From NCBI RefSeq assembly GCF_900107765.1, contig NZ_FNQY01000019.1, positions 19,328 through 83,327 of the forward strand: a stretch of DNA of 64,000 nt. The letters run 5' to 3'. Position 1 is the first letter of the stretch. Each line of letters starts with the position of its first letter. The translations under genes and the position numbers were made by a program. Below, piece after piece: positions 1-9,057 of this stretch. Source of the DNA: Arachidicoccus rhizosphaerae. GTDB lineage: Bacteria; Bacteroidota; Bacteroidia; Chitinophagales; Chitinophagaceae. The notes under the pieces are model-generated. The model was given only the letters and a program-made list of their open reading frames with translations. It did no database searches and had not been told where the DNA came from.

Positions 1-99
1 CAGCATCCGGTTATTACCCTGGTGTATGCGGCCAAAGATGAGGAGCATAACAATGCAGTGGTTTTAAAGGAAGTACTGACAAATCTCTTAAAAAAATAA
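1..99 (+). CDS. DUF488 family protein, C-terminal fragment
   Basis: The frame is open from the first base of the window and ends at TAA 97-99, giving the last 32 residues of a protein that starts outside. It contains TLVYAAKDEEHNNAVVLKE, which matches the conserved C-terminal signature of DUF488 (YeaO-like) proteins. These are small proteins of unknown biochemical role. It stops 4 nt before the hemerythrin-like gene, so the two are probably co-transcribed. Only the tail is visible. Confidence 0.75.
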   Translation, partial: QHPVITLVYAAKDEEHNNAVVLKEVLTNLLKK

Positions 100-103
100 A
101 GTC

Positions 104-583
104 ATGGCACCCATCAAAAGAAGTGAATACCTGAAACCATTATCCAGGGAACATCATTACAGTCTGCTCTTTGGCTGGAAATTACGTCAAGGAATCAGCC
201 GAGGGGTGAGTATAGATCGTATGGTGGATTATATCCGTTATTTTGAACTCCATATGTTGATTCCCCATTTCAAGGAAGAAGAAACCTGCCTTTTTATTTA
301 TAGCGATAGTCCTTATGTCCAGCAGGCCCTTGATGAACACAGGCATATACTTTCCATTATTGCCACTATGAAAGTAGAACCGGGAACCACTCATTATGCT
401 GACCTGGAAGCTTTGGCGTCCTTAGTAGATAGTCATGTTAGGTTTGAAGAAAGACAGTTATTCCCTTATTTTGAACAAAATCTTACGCAGGCACAACTGG
501 AAGCCGTGGCAGCAGCCATAAAAGATGGCCCGGCTGTTGGTGACGATTTTGAAGATAATTTTTGGGAATCGCCTAAAAACTAA
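104..583 (+). CDS. Hemerythrin-like (HHE) domain protein
   Basis: This 159-aa cytoplasmic protein has no signal peptide or membrane segment. The spacing of histidines and acids fits a four-helix hemerythrin/HHE di-iron site: H17-H18 in helix 1, H50, H55 and E58-E60 in helix 2, H79 and H81 in helix 3, and H111 with E115-E116 in helix 4. Such proteins bind O2 or NO or sense iron and redox state, and in denitrifying bacteria they are often linked to nitric-oxide stress. The link to the nos genes 30 kb away is only a suggestion. The start ATG lies just after the DUF488 stop, which suggests translational coupling. Confidence 0.8.
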   Translation: MAPIKRSEYLKPLSREHHYSLLFGWKLRQGISRGVSIDRMVDYIRYFELHMLIPHFKEEETCLFIYSDSPYVQQALDEHRHILSIIATMKVEPGTTHYADLEALASLVDSHVRFEERQLFPYFEQNLTQAQLEAVAAAIKDGPAVGDDFEDNFWESPKN

Positions 584-776
584 TAAAATAAGTTCAGAAG
601 CATCCGGACATATAAAAAAGGGATCTATGTTTGATTTTATGTAACCATTTGTACGCTGTACACTGCCTTTAATCTATTTTTAGCTATTTTTTAGTTTCAA
701 TATTGCCATTCTCAATAAATCTTTGCTATATTAGAGTTTAGTATTTCTTTACAGGCCTCTATTAAAAAGATTCTTT

Positions 777-2447
777 ATGCGCACTGGCTACCTGACGATA
801 TTATCCCTGCTTTTTCTTTTATTTCTTGGTTCCTGCCACACGAAACAGAGTGTAGATTTACTAATATATAATGCCACCATTTATACGGTAGATTCTAGTT
901 TCTCAAAGGCGACTGCCATGGCTATTAAGGATGGAAAGATAATAGCAACCGGTGACACCAAAGATATCCAACAGGTGTATGTAGGTCAACAAAATATTGA
1001 TGCACAAGGGAAGTTTATTTACCCCGGTTTTATTGATGCACACGCACATTTTTTAGCTTTCGGGCAAAGCCTGCATCAAATTGACCTGAAAGGAACCACC
1101 AGCTGGGAGTCTATTATAAAAAAACTAAAAGAATTTAAAAAAACAAGAGCAGCCAATGATACTGGCTGGGTAGTGGGTGATGGCTGGGATCAAAATGATT
1201 GGGCTAATAAGCAATTTCCTAATAAATCAGCATTGGACTCTTTATTTGCCGATGCCCCTGTGGTCTTAACACGTATTGACGGACATGCCATTATTGCCAA
1301 TCAGAAAGCCCTGGATCTAGCCGGCATACATGCCGGCGATACTATAAAAGGAGGGAAGATTCTGGTTCAGGATAGTTTACTTACGGGTGTTTTGATTGAT
1401 AATGCAACCAATCTTGTTTATCGTGAAATTCCTCATCCAAATACACTAGAAGCAACCAGTGCTTTGATGGACGCTCAAAGCAAATGTTTTGCTGCGGGGC
1501 TGACTTCCATTCAGGATATGGGAGAAGATGCCCGGTTAATACCACTGCTGGACAGTCTAAATAAAGCCGGACAATTAAAGATCAGACTATATGTTTTGCT
1601 CATGGATAATCCTTCCAACTTTGATTACCTGGTCAAAAAAGGCATCATTCATACTGAGTGGCTGCATGTACCCGGATTCAAAGTGTTTGCGGACGGCGCA
1701 TTGGGATCCAGGGGCGCCTGTCTTCTAGAGCCCTATGCAGATGATTCCGCGCATGATGGTTTTTTATTAAATACAGTGAATCATTATGATTCTGTGGCCC
1801 GGTTCATTTATCAGCATCATTTTCAAATGGCCACTCATGCCATTGGAGACTCGGCTGTGCGTACCATGCTTAAGATATATGCCAAATACCTGAAAGGTCC
1901 CAATGATTTAAGATGGCGTATTGAACACGCGCAGATTGTTGACAGCAGCGATGTGCATTATTTCAACGACTATCAGATTATCCCATCCGTTCAGCCTACT
2001 CATGCTACATCTGATATGTATTGGGCTGAAAGCCGCCTGGGGCCGGGTAGAATCAAAAATGCTTATATCAATAAAACCTTATTAGATCAAAATGGATTTA
2101 TTCCTTTAGGAACGGATTTTCCGGTAGAAGATATTTCGCCCATAAAAACATTTTTCAGTGCGGTATTCAGAAAAGATGCCAGTGGCAATCCGCCTGCCGG
2201 ATTTCAAATGGAAAATGCTTTAAGCCGGGAACAGGCCATAAAAGGCATGACCATCTGGGCGGCAAGAGCGGCCTTTGAGGAGGATGAAAAAGGGAGTCTG
2301 GAGCCGGGAAAAAGGGCAGATTTTATTGTGACTGATAAAGATTTAATGCAAGCCGAAATGGGAGATATCTTAAAAACCAGGATTCTTATGACCTTTGTTG
2401 GAGGAGAAAAGGTCTATGACCGTTCCGGCAGACCGATTTTACAATAA
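777..2447 (+). CDS. YtcJ-like amidohydrolase lipoprotein
   Basis: This 556-aa metal-dependent hydrolase belongs to the amidohydrolase 3 (YtcJ-like) group. A lipoprotein signal ends in FLGSC with the lipidated Cys at residue 20, so the enzyme should be anchored in the cell envelope. Metal-ligand motifs are visible: DAHAH (H89, H91), a KVFADGALGSR block, THAIGD, RIEHAQ and the late Asp in GTDFPVED. The natural substrate is unknown; characterised relatives act on N-substituted amides. It is a monocistronic-looking gene that converges with the radical SAM gene, only 3 nt apart. All expected catalytic motifs are present, so it looks functional. Confidence 0.88.
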   Translation: MRTGYLTILSLLFLLFLGSCHTKQSVDLLIYNATIYTVDSSFSKATAMAIKDGKIIATGDTKDIQQVYVGQQNIDAQGKFIYPGFIDAHAHFLAFGQSLHQIDLKGTTSWESIIKKLKEFKKTRAANDTGWVVGDGWDQNDWANKQFPNKSALDSLFADAPVVLTRIDGHAIIANQKALDLAGIHAGDTIKGGKILVQDSLLTGVLIDNATNLVYREIPHPNTLEATSALMDAQSKCFAAGLTSIQDMGEDARLIPLLDSLNKAGQLKIRLYVLLMDNPSNFDYLVKKGIIHTEWLHVPGFKVFADGALGSRGACLLEPYADDSAHDGFLLNTVNHYDSVARFIYQHHFQMATHAIGDSAVRTMLKIYAKYLKGPNDLRWRIEHAQIVDSSDVHYFNDYQIIPSVQPTHATSDMYWAESRLGPGRIKNAYINKTLLDQNGFIPLGTDFPVEDISPIKTFFSAVFRKDASGNPPAGFQMENALSREQAIKGMTIWAARAAFEEDEKGSLEPGKRADFIVTDKDLMQAEMGDILKTRILMTFVGGEKVYDRSGRPILQ

Positions 2448-2450
2448 TCC

Positions 2451-3536
2451 TTAATCAAACAAACTGAGCTGTCTGGCCTCACCTGGTCTTTTGAATAATT
2501 CATGATTCAATTGTAATCTGGTTTCATTTAATTGATTTAAGCGAGCATGTAATTTAAAAGTCTGACCAATGATGCTGGCCAGGTGCCCTTCTCCGCGCAT
2601 CCGTCTGCCAAAGACACTGTCATTTACCTTGCCTGCATGACATTGCTGGATACTATGATACACCTTTTCAGCTCTGTCTGGGAACGTTTTAAAGAGCCAG
2701 TCCTTAAAAATATCAGCTATCTGTCCATTTAAACGGACTATGGTATAACCGGCCCATTTCGCACCGGCCATGGCTACAGTCTTTAAAATCTGAGGAATTT
2801 CCGTATCATTCAATCCGGGAATTATAGGAGCCTCCATAATCCCTACAGGTATGCCTGCCGAAGATAATGATTCGATTATCTTTAATCTTTGCGTCGCAGT
2901 TGTTGTTCTGGGCTCTAGCTTTTGCCTTAATTTCTCATCCAGGCTGTTGATGGAGACATATACAGCACATAGCTGCATTGCCGCCATATCTTTTAAGATA
3001 TCCAGATCTCTTAGAACCAGTGAATTTTTGGTGATTATACTAATCGGTTGGCGATATTCCAGGGCAATTTCCAATAACTGTCTGGTTAGTTTGAATTTTC
3101 TTTCCGCAGGCTGATAACAATCTGTATTGCCCGATAAGGAGATGGTATCCCCTGACCAGGATTTTTTATTCAAAAAAGCCCTGAATAGACCGGGTGCACC
3201 GGATTTAATCAGAATATTTCGTTCAAAATCCAATCCTGCACTATAACCCCAGTATTCATGAGAATTTCTTGCATAACAGTAGATACAACCATGCTCACAA
3301 CCCTGGTAAGGGTTTAAGGAATAGGCCATTCCCACATCCTGACTATCCACCTTGTTGACAATGGTCTTGGCATTGGTTTTTATGAAATTCGTCTGAACAT
3401 GCTCTTCCAAAGCCCAGTCATCAATACCCTCTGGCTCAAATTGTCCATAACTATGGTTCAAAAAGCGATTGTGGGGATTGGATTGTGCCCCCTGACCCTT
3501 TTGGTATTGTATATTTTTGGTATTTTCCTGGTCCAT
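2451..3536 (-). CDS. PA0069-family radical SAM protein (SPL-like)
   Basis: This 361-aa protein carries the [4Fe-4S]/SAM cysteine motif Cx3Cx2C at C80, C84 and C87 in the stretch YQGCEHGCIYCYARN. That stretch and the following HEYWGYSAGLDFE are typical of the PA0069/COG1533 group of radical SAM proteins, distant relatives of spore photoproduct lyase. The reaction is unknown. The protein is soluble with no signal. A CAAATATA at 3564-3571 reads TATATTTG on the minus strand, a fitting Bacteroidota -7 element about 28 nt upstream of the start. It diverges from the AtpZ-like gene. Confidence 0.85.
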   Translation of the reverse strand: MDQENTKNIQYQKGQGAQSNPHNRFLNHSYGQFEPEGIDDWALEEHVQTNFIKTNAKTIVNKVDSQDVGMAYSLNPYQGCEHGCIYCYARNSHEYWGYSAGLDFERNILIKSGAPGLFRAFLNKKSWSGDTISLSGNTDCYQPAERKFKLTRQLLEIALEYRQPISIITKNSLVLRDLDILKDMAAMQLCAVYVSINSLDEKLRQKLEPRTTTATQRLKIIESLSSAGIPVGIMEAPIIPGLNDTEIPQILKTVAMAGAKWAGYTIVRLNGQIADIFKDWLFKTFPDRAEKVYHSIQQCHAGKVNDSVFGRRMRGEGHLASIIGQTFKLHARLNQLNETRLQLNHELFKRPGEARQLSLFD

Positions 3537-3628
3537 TTTATAATAAATTTACTGGAGTTATTACAAATATACTAATTAATTTAGATTGTCAGGAATGTTT
3601 TTTGTCAATTTTTTTGTATTTTTAAACT

Positions 3629-3886
3629 ATGAACCTAAATAACCCGCAGCACACATCCGACAAAAAAACAAATAATAAGGCCCGATTTTCTGGCAATTGG
3701 ATGCGTTACCTTAGTTATGGCATTCAACTGATGGCCACTATTGGTATCGGATTGTTTATAGGCTATAAGCTAGACGAGGTATTGAAGGTAAAGTTTCCCT
3801 TACTTGTATGGCTCTTACCCACCGTACTGCTCATTTATATGCTGGTCAAACTAGTAAAAGATTTTTCCAAAAATGGAAAGCAATAG
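3629..3886 (+). CDS. AtpZ/AtpI-like small membrane protein
   Basis: This 85-aa protein has two hydrophobic segments (about 30-48 and 56-75) and the AtpZ-type string GIGLFIGYKLDE. AtpZ/AtpI proteins are accessory to F1Fo ATP synthase assembly or ion uptake and usually precede atpB. Here the next gene is another small membrane protein and then a SprT-like gene, so the usual atp operon is not present in this window. It diverges from the radical SAM gene. The family assignment is good; a working link to an ATP synthase encoded elsewhere is inferred. Confidence 0.78.
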   Translation: MNLNNPQHTSDKKTNNKARFSGNWMRYLSYGIQLMATIGIGLFIGYKLDEVLKVKFPLLVWLLPTVLLIYMLVKLVKDFSKNGKQ

Positions 3887-4029
3887 TACGGGATCATTGT
3901 TTTGCCCGTAAAAGGAGTAAACTGGTTTGTTCATCAATTATTACGCAACAGGCAATCCGTACCATACTGCCTGACAATGCTGCGTCAGTCACCAAAATAA
4001 TTACTATTTTTGCTACTTAATTTAAACGC

Positions 4030-4440
4030 ATGAACAAATTCCGGTTACAAAGAAATTACATCAACTTGCTATTGTTGTTCTTGATTGTCAATGTCTTTTG
4101 TCTTCTTTACAGAGACGGATCCATCCATTTAAGTTTCTATTTGGATGTATATGTGGTGGTAATCGCTAATTTGTTGCTATTCCTGCTGGCCCTTTTAGGA
4201 TCCTATCGGCATGCCAAGGCTTTAGAAGATAAAAATCCTAATGTCTTTATCCGATCCATCATGGGTATGACGGTGCTAAAATTCTTTGTACTAGTGGCTG
4301 CAGCATTGATTTATGTTTTTACTGCTAAAGAAAACAGGAATCTTCCAGGTATTTTGATTGCGCTGGGATTGTATATTCTGTATGCTGTATTAGAAGTAAG
4401 CGCTGCTTACCGACTGAACAAAAACAAGTCAAATTCCTAA
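4030..4440 (+). CDS. Conserved small membrane protein downstream of AtpZ
   Basis: This 136-aa protein has four predicted hydrophobic segments (about 10-26, 38-57, 74-93 and 103-121) and a charged C-terminus. I do not recognise a named domain. Small four-helix proteins of this kind sit between atpZ and atpB in many Bacteroidota, so it is probably an ATP synthase I-chain analogue, but that is based on position and topology only. It starts 143 nt after the AtpZ gene, and the gap holds no other convincing frame. It is followed at 23 nt by the SprT-like gene. Confidence 0.7.
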   Translation: MNKFRLQRNYINLLLLFLIVNVFCLLYRDGSIHLSFYLDVYVVVIANLLLFLLALLGSYRHAKALEDKNPNVFIRSIMGMTVLKFFVLVAAALIYVFTAKENRNLPGILIALGLYILYAVLEVSAAYRLNKNKSNS

Positions 4441-4463
4441 AAGCAACTCTTTTCCAAAAACAA

Positions 4464-5105
4464 ATGGCAAAAGCTGAACGCCATCCCTTATCTTCATTAA
4501 GCCATTATCTTCCGGATAATACCCTGGAAGATGTACTGTCCTTTATTAACCGGTACAAGGTCCAACTCACGATTACCAGGGCCAGAAAATCAGTTTTAGG
4601 GGATTATCGTAATGCGCATGGTACAGAAAATCATCGTATCTCAGTTAATGGCAACCTTAATAAGTATAGCTTTTTAATCACGCTGCTTCATGAATTGGCG
4701 CATTTAGTCACCTATGAAACTTATCGGCACCGCGTTCAACCACATGGCAGGGAGTGGAAGGATAGTTATGCGGCAATATTGCGGGTATTTTTAGAAAAGC
4801 AGGTATTTCCGGGTGATATAGCGATGGAACTCCACCGATCCCTGCATAATCTGGGTGCCAGTAGCTGTTCCGAGCCTGGACTGATGCGCGTGTTGAAAAA
4901 TTATGACAATGATTCCATTGGCCTAAGCCTGGTTGAAGACCTGAAGCCTGGCGAGTGGTTCGTCACAAGGGATAATAAAGTCTATATTATGGAAAAGAAA
5001 ATCAGGACACGTTATTTGTGTACTGCTTATCCTAGCAAGAAACAATATCTGTTTAACGGCCTTTATGAAATTAAAATCCTGGAACAGCATCCCGAGTTCC
5101 CCTGA
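4464..5105 (+). CDS. SprT-like zinc-metalloprotease domain protein
   Basis: This 213-aa protein has the zincin motif HELAH (H76, E77, H80) followed by HGREW around 94-98, the pattern of SprT/Spartan-like domains. Relatives in eukaryotes cleave DNA-protein crosslinks; the role of bacterial SprT proteins is poorly known. The C-terminal 100 residues lack a Cys4 zinc ribbon and look like a small beta domain. The gene ends just before a strong bidirectional terminator. It is soluble and all metal ligands expected from the motif are present. Confidence 0.82.
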   Translation: MAKAERHPLSSLSHYLPDNTLEDVLSFINRYKVQLTITRARKSVLGDYRNAHGTENHRISVNGNLNKYSFLITLLHELAHLVTYETYRHRVQPHGREWKDSYAAILRVFLEKQVFPGDIAMELHRSLHNLGASSCSEPGLMRVLKNYDNDSIGLSLVEDLKPGEWFVTRDNKVYIMEKKIRTRYLCTAYPSKKQYLFNGLYEIKILEQHPEFP

Positions 5106-5133
5106 TCGAATCAAGGATGGGTGATCATTGAAT

Positions 5134-5184
5134 AAAAAAAAACCTTAAAAAATAGATGCAATTCCATTTTTTAAGGGTTTTTTT
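5134..5184. terminator. Bidirectional intrinsic terminator
   Basis: An A-run and arm AACCTTAAAAAAT (5141-5153) pairs with ATTTTTTAAGG and the T-run ending at 5184. It has an A-tract on the left and a T-tract on the right, so it can serve both the SprT-like gene (plus) and the M42 peptidase gene (minus), which converge here. Confidence 0.85.
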
Positions 5185-5200
5185 GCTGACTACCGTTATT

Positions 5201-6319
5201 TTATTTAGAAAAATAACTCAGATTGGTAGAAGGACTTAGAGCCAGCAGACTTTGATACATGAGTTCAATGGTAGATTCAATATCTGAGCGGTGCAGCATT
5301 TCTACGGTTGTATGCATGTAACGTAAAGGGATAGAAATAAGCGCTGATGGACAGCCGTCATTGGCATAGGCAAAACTATCCGTATCCGTGCCCGTACTGC
5401 GGCTAGTAGCCCTGAGTTGAACTTCAATTTTTTGCTTAGCGGCCACATCCTGAATAAACTGCAACAATTTATTCTGAACGGCAGGTCCATAAGTCAGGGC
5501 TGGACCCTTTCCGCAGGAGGTATCTCCTTCAATATTCTTATTGATAAAAGGAGTTTGCGTGTCATGCGTCACGTCAGTGATGATGGCTACATCTGGTTTA
5601 ATGCGACGTGCAATCATTTCTGCGCCCCGAAGGCCTATTTCTTCCTGTACCGCATTTACTATATAAAGTCCGAAGGGTAATTTCTTTTTATGCTCCTTGA
5701 GCAATCTTGCTACCTGAGCAATCATAAATCCTCCGATTCTATTGTCAAAGGCTCTGCCGATTAAATAATCATTGGCTAACTCATCAAAACCATCCTGATA
5801 GGTTACAACGGCACCTACGTGAATTCCAAGAGCTTCCACTTCTTTTTTGGAGCGGGCGCCGCAATCCAAAAACAGGTTGTCCACTCTTGGGGTCGGTTCT
5901 TTTTGGTCAGGAATGTGCCGGGTATGAATGGCGGGCCATCCGAAGACAGCTTTGACAGGTCCTTTTTTACCGTGGATCCAGACGCGCATGGCAGGCGCAA
6001 TCTGGTGATCGACACCACCGTTTCTTTTTAAATAAATAAAGCCCTGTTCTGTAATATAATTAACAAACCAGGAGATTTCATCGGCATGGGCTTCTATAAC
6101 CACTTTAAACGGATGCTCCGGGTTAATGACCCCGACGGCCGTGCCATATGGGTCCGTAAAATGTGTATCCACATAGGGCTTGAGATAATCCAGCCATAGT
6201 GCCTGACCACTGTGCTCAAAACCGACAGGGGATGCATTATTAATATAATCAGTTAAAAATTGCCAGTCTTTTTTGCCCAGTTTAGGGGCTATTGCTTTTT
6301 GTTTTTTTTCTTTTGCCAT
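5201..6319 (-). CDS. M42 family metallo-aminopeptidase
   Basis: This 372-aa protein is a cytosolic dinuclear-metal aminopeptidase of family M42 (FrvX/glucanase-like), which forms large tetrahedral complexes that trim peptides. Visible ligands and catalytic residues are H78-A-D80, the Asp in RAFDNR, the EE pair in QEEIGLRG, the Asp in TDVTHDT, and the late His in YMHTTVEML. It follows the UbiA-like gene on the minus strand after 21 nt, so the two form a likely operon. The N-terminus is lysine-rich (KEKKQK), which is unusual but minor. Confidence 0.9.
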   Translation of the reverse strand: MAKEKKQKAIAPKLGKKDWQFLTDYINNASPVGFEHSGQALWLDYLKPYVDTHFTDPYGTAVGVINPEHPFKVVIEAHADEISWFVNYITEQGFIYLKRNGGVDHQIAPAMRVWIHGKKGPVKAVFGWPAIHTRHIPDQKEPTPRVDNLFLDCGARSKKEVEALGIHVGAVVTYQDGFDELANDYLIGRAFDNRIGGFMIAQVARLLKEHKKKLPFGLYIVNAVQEEIGLRGAEMIARRIKPDVAIITDVTHDTQTPFINKNIEGDTSCGKGPALTYGPAVQNKLLQFIQDVAAKQKIEVQLRATSRSTGTDTDSFAYANDGCPSALISIPLRYMHTTVEMLHRSDIESTIELMYQSLLALSPSTNLSYFSK

Positions 6320-6340
6320 CAGTGTGCTGTTTTATAAAAA

Positions 6341-7318
6341 TCAAAAGTACGCATTTTCGCGAAACAGTAAATATCCTAAAATTCCAGAAATGCCTTTTAA
6401 AAGCATTAGTCCGTCAATTACGATCAGATAAAATAAAATAGGTTTTCTTCTGTGCATGGAATAGGCAACAGCCAGAAGGCAGATAAAAGGCAAGGTATTG
6501 ATTAGTGTCCTTGGCCAGCTAAAATGCTGGGTGGTGGCAAAACCCCAAAGCGCTATCAGGCCGATGGCGATTAATGGCAGTAAAATCCTGAATATGGTTT
6601 TTCTAAGCCCTACACGGACAACAAAGGTTTTCAGATGCTTATTATAATCATCCGCATAATCTTTAATATCAAACATAATGCAAAGAACAGATATATACAT
6701 CCAGTTTTTAATCAAGAGCCAGACAGACATGACCGAAATTTCATAATGCTGGTTGATTTGCCATTTATAAAACATCACCGGATAAATAGTTACGGCGCCT
6801 GCCCATACAAACCCAATAATAAAAGGCTTTAACCATCCGGAGTTTCTTAAATTAATTTTTATTATCGGAAAATAATCATTGCCGTAATAAAAGAAAGCCA
6901 CCAAAGGTACCGCCAACAGCATCAGCCATTCGTCGGCATGCAGGCTGAAGATTTCATGGAATTCTTTTATGACCAAATAAAGGGCCGCCGCTATAGCGAT
7001 CAGTGTATAGAAAAACTGGGTGAGCGTAATGAGTTTATAGTTTCTGGTATACCAATCGGTTCTGCGATTATAGTAACTGTTGGTGGTCATGGATGTCCTG
7101 GGCCTGCCGACCAACTTGTTAAAAACATTCAACAAATGCAATTCACCCATATAAGCATACGTATAATAAACAAGAGTGCCGGTCACCAGCAGTACATAAT
7201 AGGCAGGAGTATTTAAAGGGACCCCCTGCTGCAATGAGGCTTCCATAGACAGTGCCACCGTGCAGAGCGCATAAAAATAATTACCAAAAAATATAAACTC
7301 GGTTAATTTCTTTCTCAA
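6341..7318 (-). CDS. UbiA-like polytopic membrane protein
   Basis: This 325-aa protein has about eight to nine hydrophobic segments. The sequence FDIKDYADDYNKHLKT looks like the second Asp-rich motif (DxxDxxxD) of UbiA prenyltransferases, and NDYFPIIK may stand in for part of the first motif, but the classical first NDxxDxxxD is not clear. I call it UbiA-like with reserve. It leads an operon with the M42 peptidase. Similar proteins are common and uncharacterised in Bacteroidota. It could be a degenerate or specialised member without prenyl-transfer activity. Confidence 0.65.
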   Translation of the reverse strand: MRKKLTEFIFFGNYFYALCTVALSMEASLQQGVPLNTPAYYVLLVTGTLVYYTYAYMGELHLLNVFNKLVGRPRTSMTTNSYYNRRTDWYTRNYKLITLTQFFYTLIAIAAALYLVIKEFHEIFSLHADEWLMLLAVPLVAFFYYGNDYFPIIKINLRNSGWLKPFIIGFVWAGAVTIYPVMFYKWQINQHYEISVMSVWLLIKNWMYISVLCIMFDIKDYADDYNKHLKTFVVRVGLRKTIFRILLPLIAIGLIALWGFATTQHFSWPRTLINTLPFICLLAVAYSMHRRKPILFYLIVIDGLMLLKGISGILGYLLFRENAYF

Positions 7319-7577
7319 AATACTGCTTTACACCTTGAAATAAATGATGCTCTGTTGTTTTTGATTAGCAAAGGCTCCTGCTTGCTTTTCAGGCCCTAAA
7401 AATAGACAAATTACCCCAGAAACCTGGGCAGCAAATGCAGTTTTGGGGCTGGTTTTTACCATAATCCGTCAAATACTGAAAAAAACGAGTATTATCTGTT
7501 CAAAATACTTAAATTTAGATTTTAGAACCTGCTTTTATTTTATTTCAACAATTTTTTAAACATTCAAACGGCATTAC

Positions 7578-8861
7578 ATGCGCAGAAGAAAATTTATTCA
7601 GCAAACAGCCTTATCTGCAATGGGCGCGACCATTGTGCCCAGGTTTGTGTTAGGAGGGAAAGGCCATACAGCCCCTAGTGACCGGCTGGTTTTAGGGTAT
7701 ATCGGTAATGGTAAACAGTCCCATGGACTGATGCAATATATTAACGGCCCCAAACAAACGATTATCGGTGCTGCATCTGATGTGGATTCAAAAAAGCTAC
7801 ATAAATTTATAGAATTATCCAATGCGCAAAACAGTGCCAAATTCAGTAATGCCAGCCAGGTGAAAGGTTATAAACAGTATAGGGATTTGCTCGCCAATAA
7901 AGACATTGATGCCGTAGTAATCGCCACCCCAGACCACTGGCATGCGCAGATAGCCATTGATAGCGCCAAAGCTGGTAAAGACATCTATTGTGAAAAACCC
8001 TTGTCCTTAACCATTGCAGAAGGCAGGGCTATGGTGGAGGCTACCAGAAAATATAAAAGGGTATTCCAGACGGGAAGCATGCAACGGTCCTCCTATAATT
8101 TCAGGCAGGCAGCGGAACTCGTTCATAACGGTTATATCGGTAAGGTTTCAGAAATCAATGTATCTGTTGGAGGCCCCGTGGTGCAATGTGATTTACCTAC
8201 TCAGCCTGTACCGGATTATCTGGACTGGGACCTTTGGGTGGGGCCCTCTTTGTTTCGTGGCTATAATGAGATTCTGGCACCGCCTATCGAAGCTAAAGAC
8301 TGGGCATGGTGGCGCGGCTACAGGGATTTTGGAGGTGGTTATATTACCGATTGGGGCGCGCATATGTTTGATATCGTTCAATGGGCCCTCGGTATGGATG
8401 AATCGGGCCCTGTTAAATTCATTCCCCCTAAGAATCCAGACAGCCAGGAAGGGCTCTATTTTTTGTATGATAGCGGTGTGCAGGTTAACCACAAAAACTG
8501 GGGAGAAGGGAACGCCATTCAATTTATAGGAGACAAAGGTAAAATAGAGGTTTCCAGAAGCTTTTTAAGAACCAACCCGGAGAACCTGGCCCAATTAAAA
8601 TTTAAGGAAAATGATAAACGCCTGTATTTCAGTGATAATCATTATCAGGATTGGGTTACAGCCATTCAAAAAAGGAGCAGACCCATTTGCGATGTTGAGG
8701 TGGGCCACCGGTCGGCAACGGTTTGCAATGCCGTAAATATTGCTTATCAGCTTCAAAAAGATATCCATTGGGACCCCAAAAAGGAAAGGTTTGATAATGA
8801 ATATGCCAATTTAATGGCCTCAAGACCGTATAGAGGCCCCTGGAATTTCAGGGCATTTTAA
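7578..8861 (+). CDS. Gfo/Idh/MocA family oxidoreductase, exported
   Basis: This 427-aa NAD(P)-dependent sugar or inositol dehydrogenase-like protein starts with MRRRKFIQQTALSAMG, a Tat-like signal (RRRKF then a hydrophobic stretch). The Rossmann loop is GYIGNGKQSHG (40-50), followed by VVIATPDHWH and CEKPLS with the family Lys at 140. The secreted, cofactor-loaded type is common in Bacteroidota and usually acts on sugars or glycosides. It stands alone: no sugar transporter or glycosidase lies beside it. Exact substrate unknown. Confidence 0.87.
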   Translation: MRRRKFIQQTALSAMGATIVPRFVLGGKGHTAPSDRLVLGYIGNGKQSHGLMQYINGPKQTIIGAASDVDSKKLHKFIELSNAQNSAKFSNASQVKGYKQYRDLLANKDIDAVVIATPDHWHAQIAIDSAKAGKDIYCEKPLSLTIAEGRAMVEATRKYKRVFQTGSMQRSSYNFRQAAELVHNGYIGKVSEINVSVGGPVVQCDLPTQPVPDYLDWDLWVGPSLFRGYNEILAPPIEAKDWAWWRGYRDFGGGYITDWGAHMFDIVQWALGMDESGPVKFIPPKNPDSQEGLYFLYDSGVQVNHKNWGEGNAIQFIGDKGKIEVSRSFLRTNPENLAQLKFKENDKRLYFSDNHYQDWVTAIQKRSRPICDVEVGHRSATVCNAVNIAYQLQKDIHWDPKKERFDNEYANLMASRPYRGPWNFRAF

Positions 8862-9035
8862 ATCCGTAAAACAATTTGTACCTGTCGATTTTAGATGTTG
8901 CATGCGAAAGCCTATCGTGATTTTATGGAGATTCAGGCAGAAATCGGCGCTTTGTTTGCATCTGATGTTGCATCCTAAATAGTTGAATGGTAAATTAAAT
9001 TAACATCCTATATGGATATAAGCCCTGCAATTGCG

Positions 9036-9043
9036 TAATTTTG
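9036..9043 (+). promoter_or_regulatory. Bacteroidota -7 element (LuxE-like gene)
   Basis: TAATTTTG matches the Bacteroidota consensus TAnnTTTG, 14 nt before the ATG at 9058. No good -33 TTTG is seen at the usual distance. Confidence 0.55.
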
Positions 9044-9057
9044 CCCTCATTTAAAAT

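Noticed and set aside
3808..4020. 70-aa plus-strand frame between the two small membrane-protein genes
   Set aside because: It overlaps the AtpZ gene out of frame and has no domain or hydrophobic pattern.
8014..8529. 171-aa plus-strand frame inside the Gfo/Idh/MocA gene
   Set aside because: A +1 shadow of the real gene, with no homology of its own.
8895..8978. 27-codon frame and a short GATGTTGCAT direct repeat
   Set aside because: Too short and without recognisable features or a start signal; the repeat is only 10 nt.
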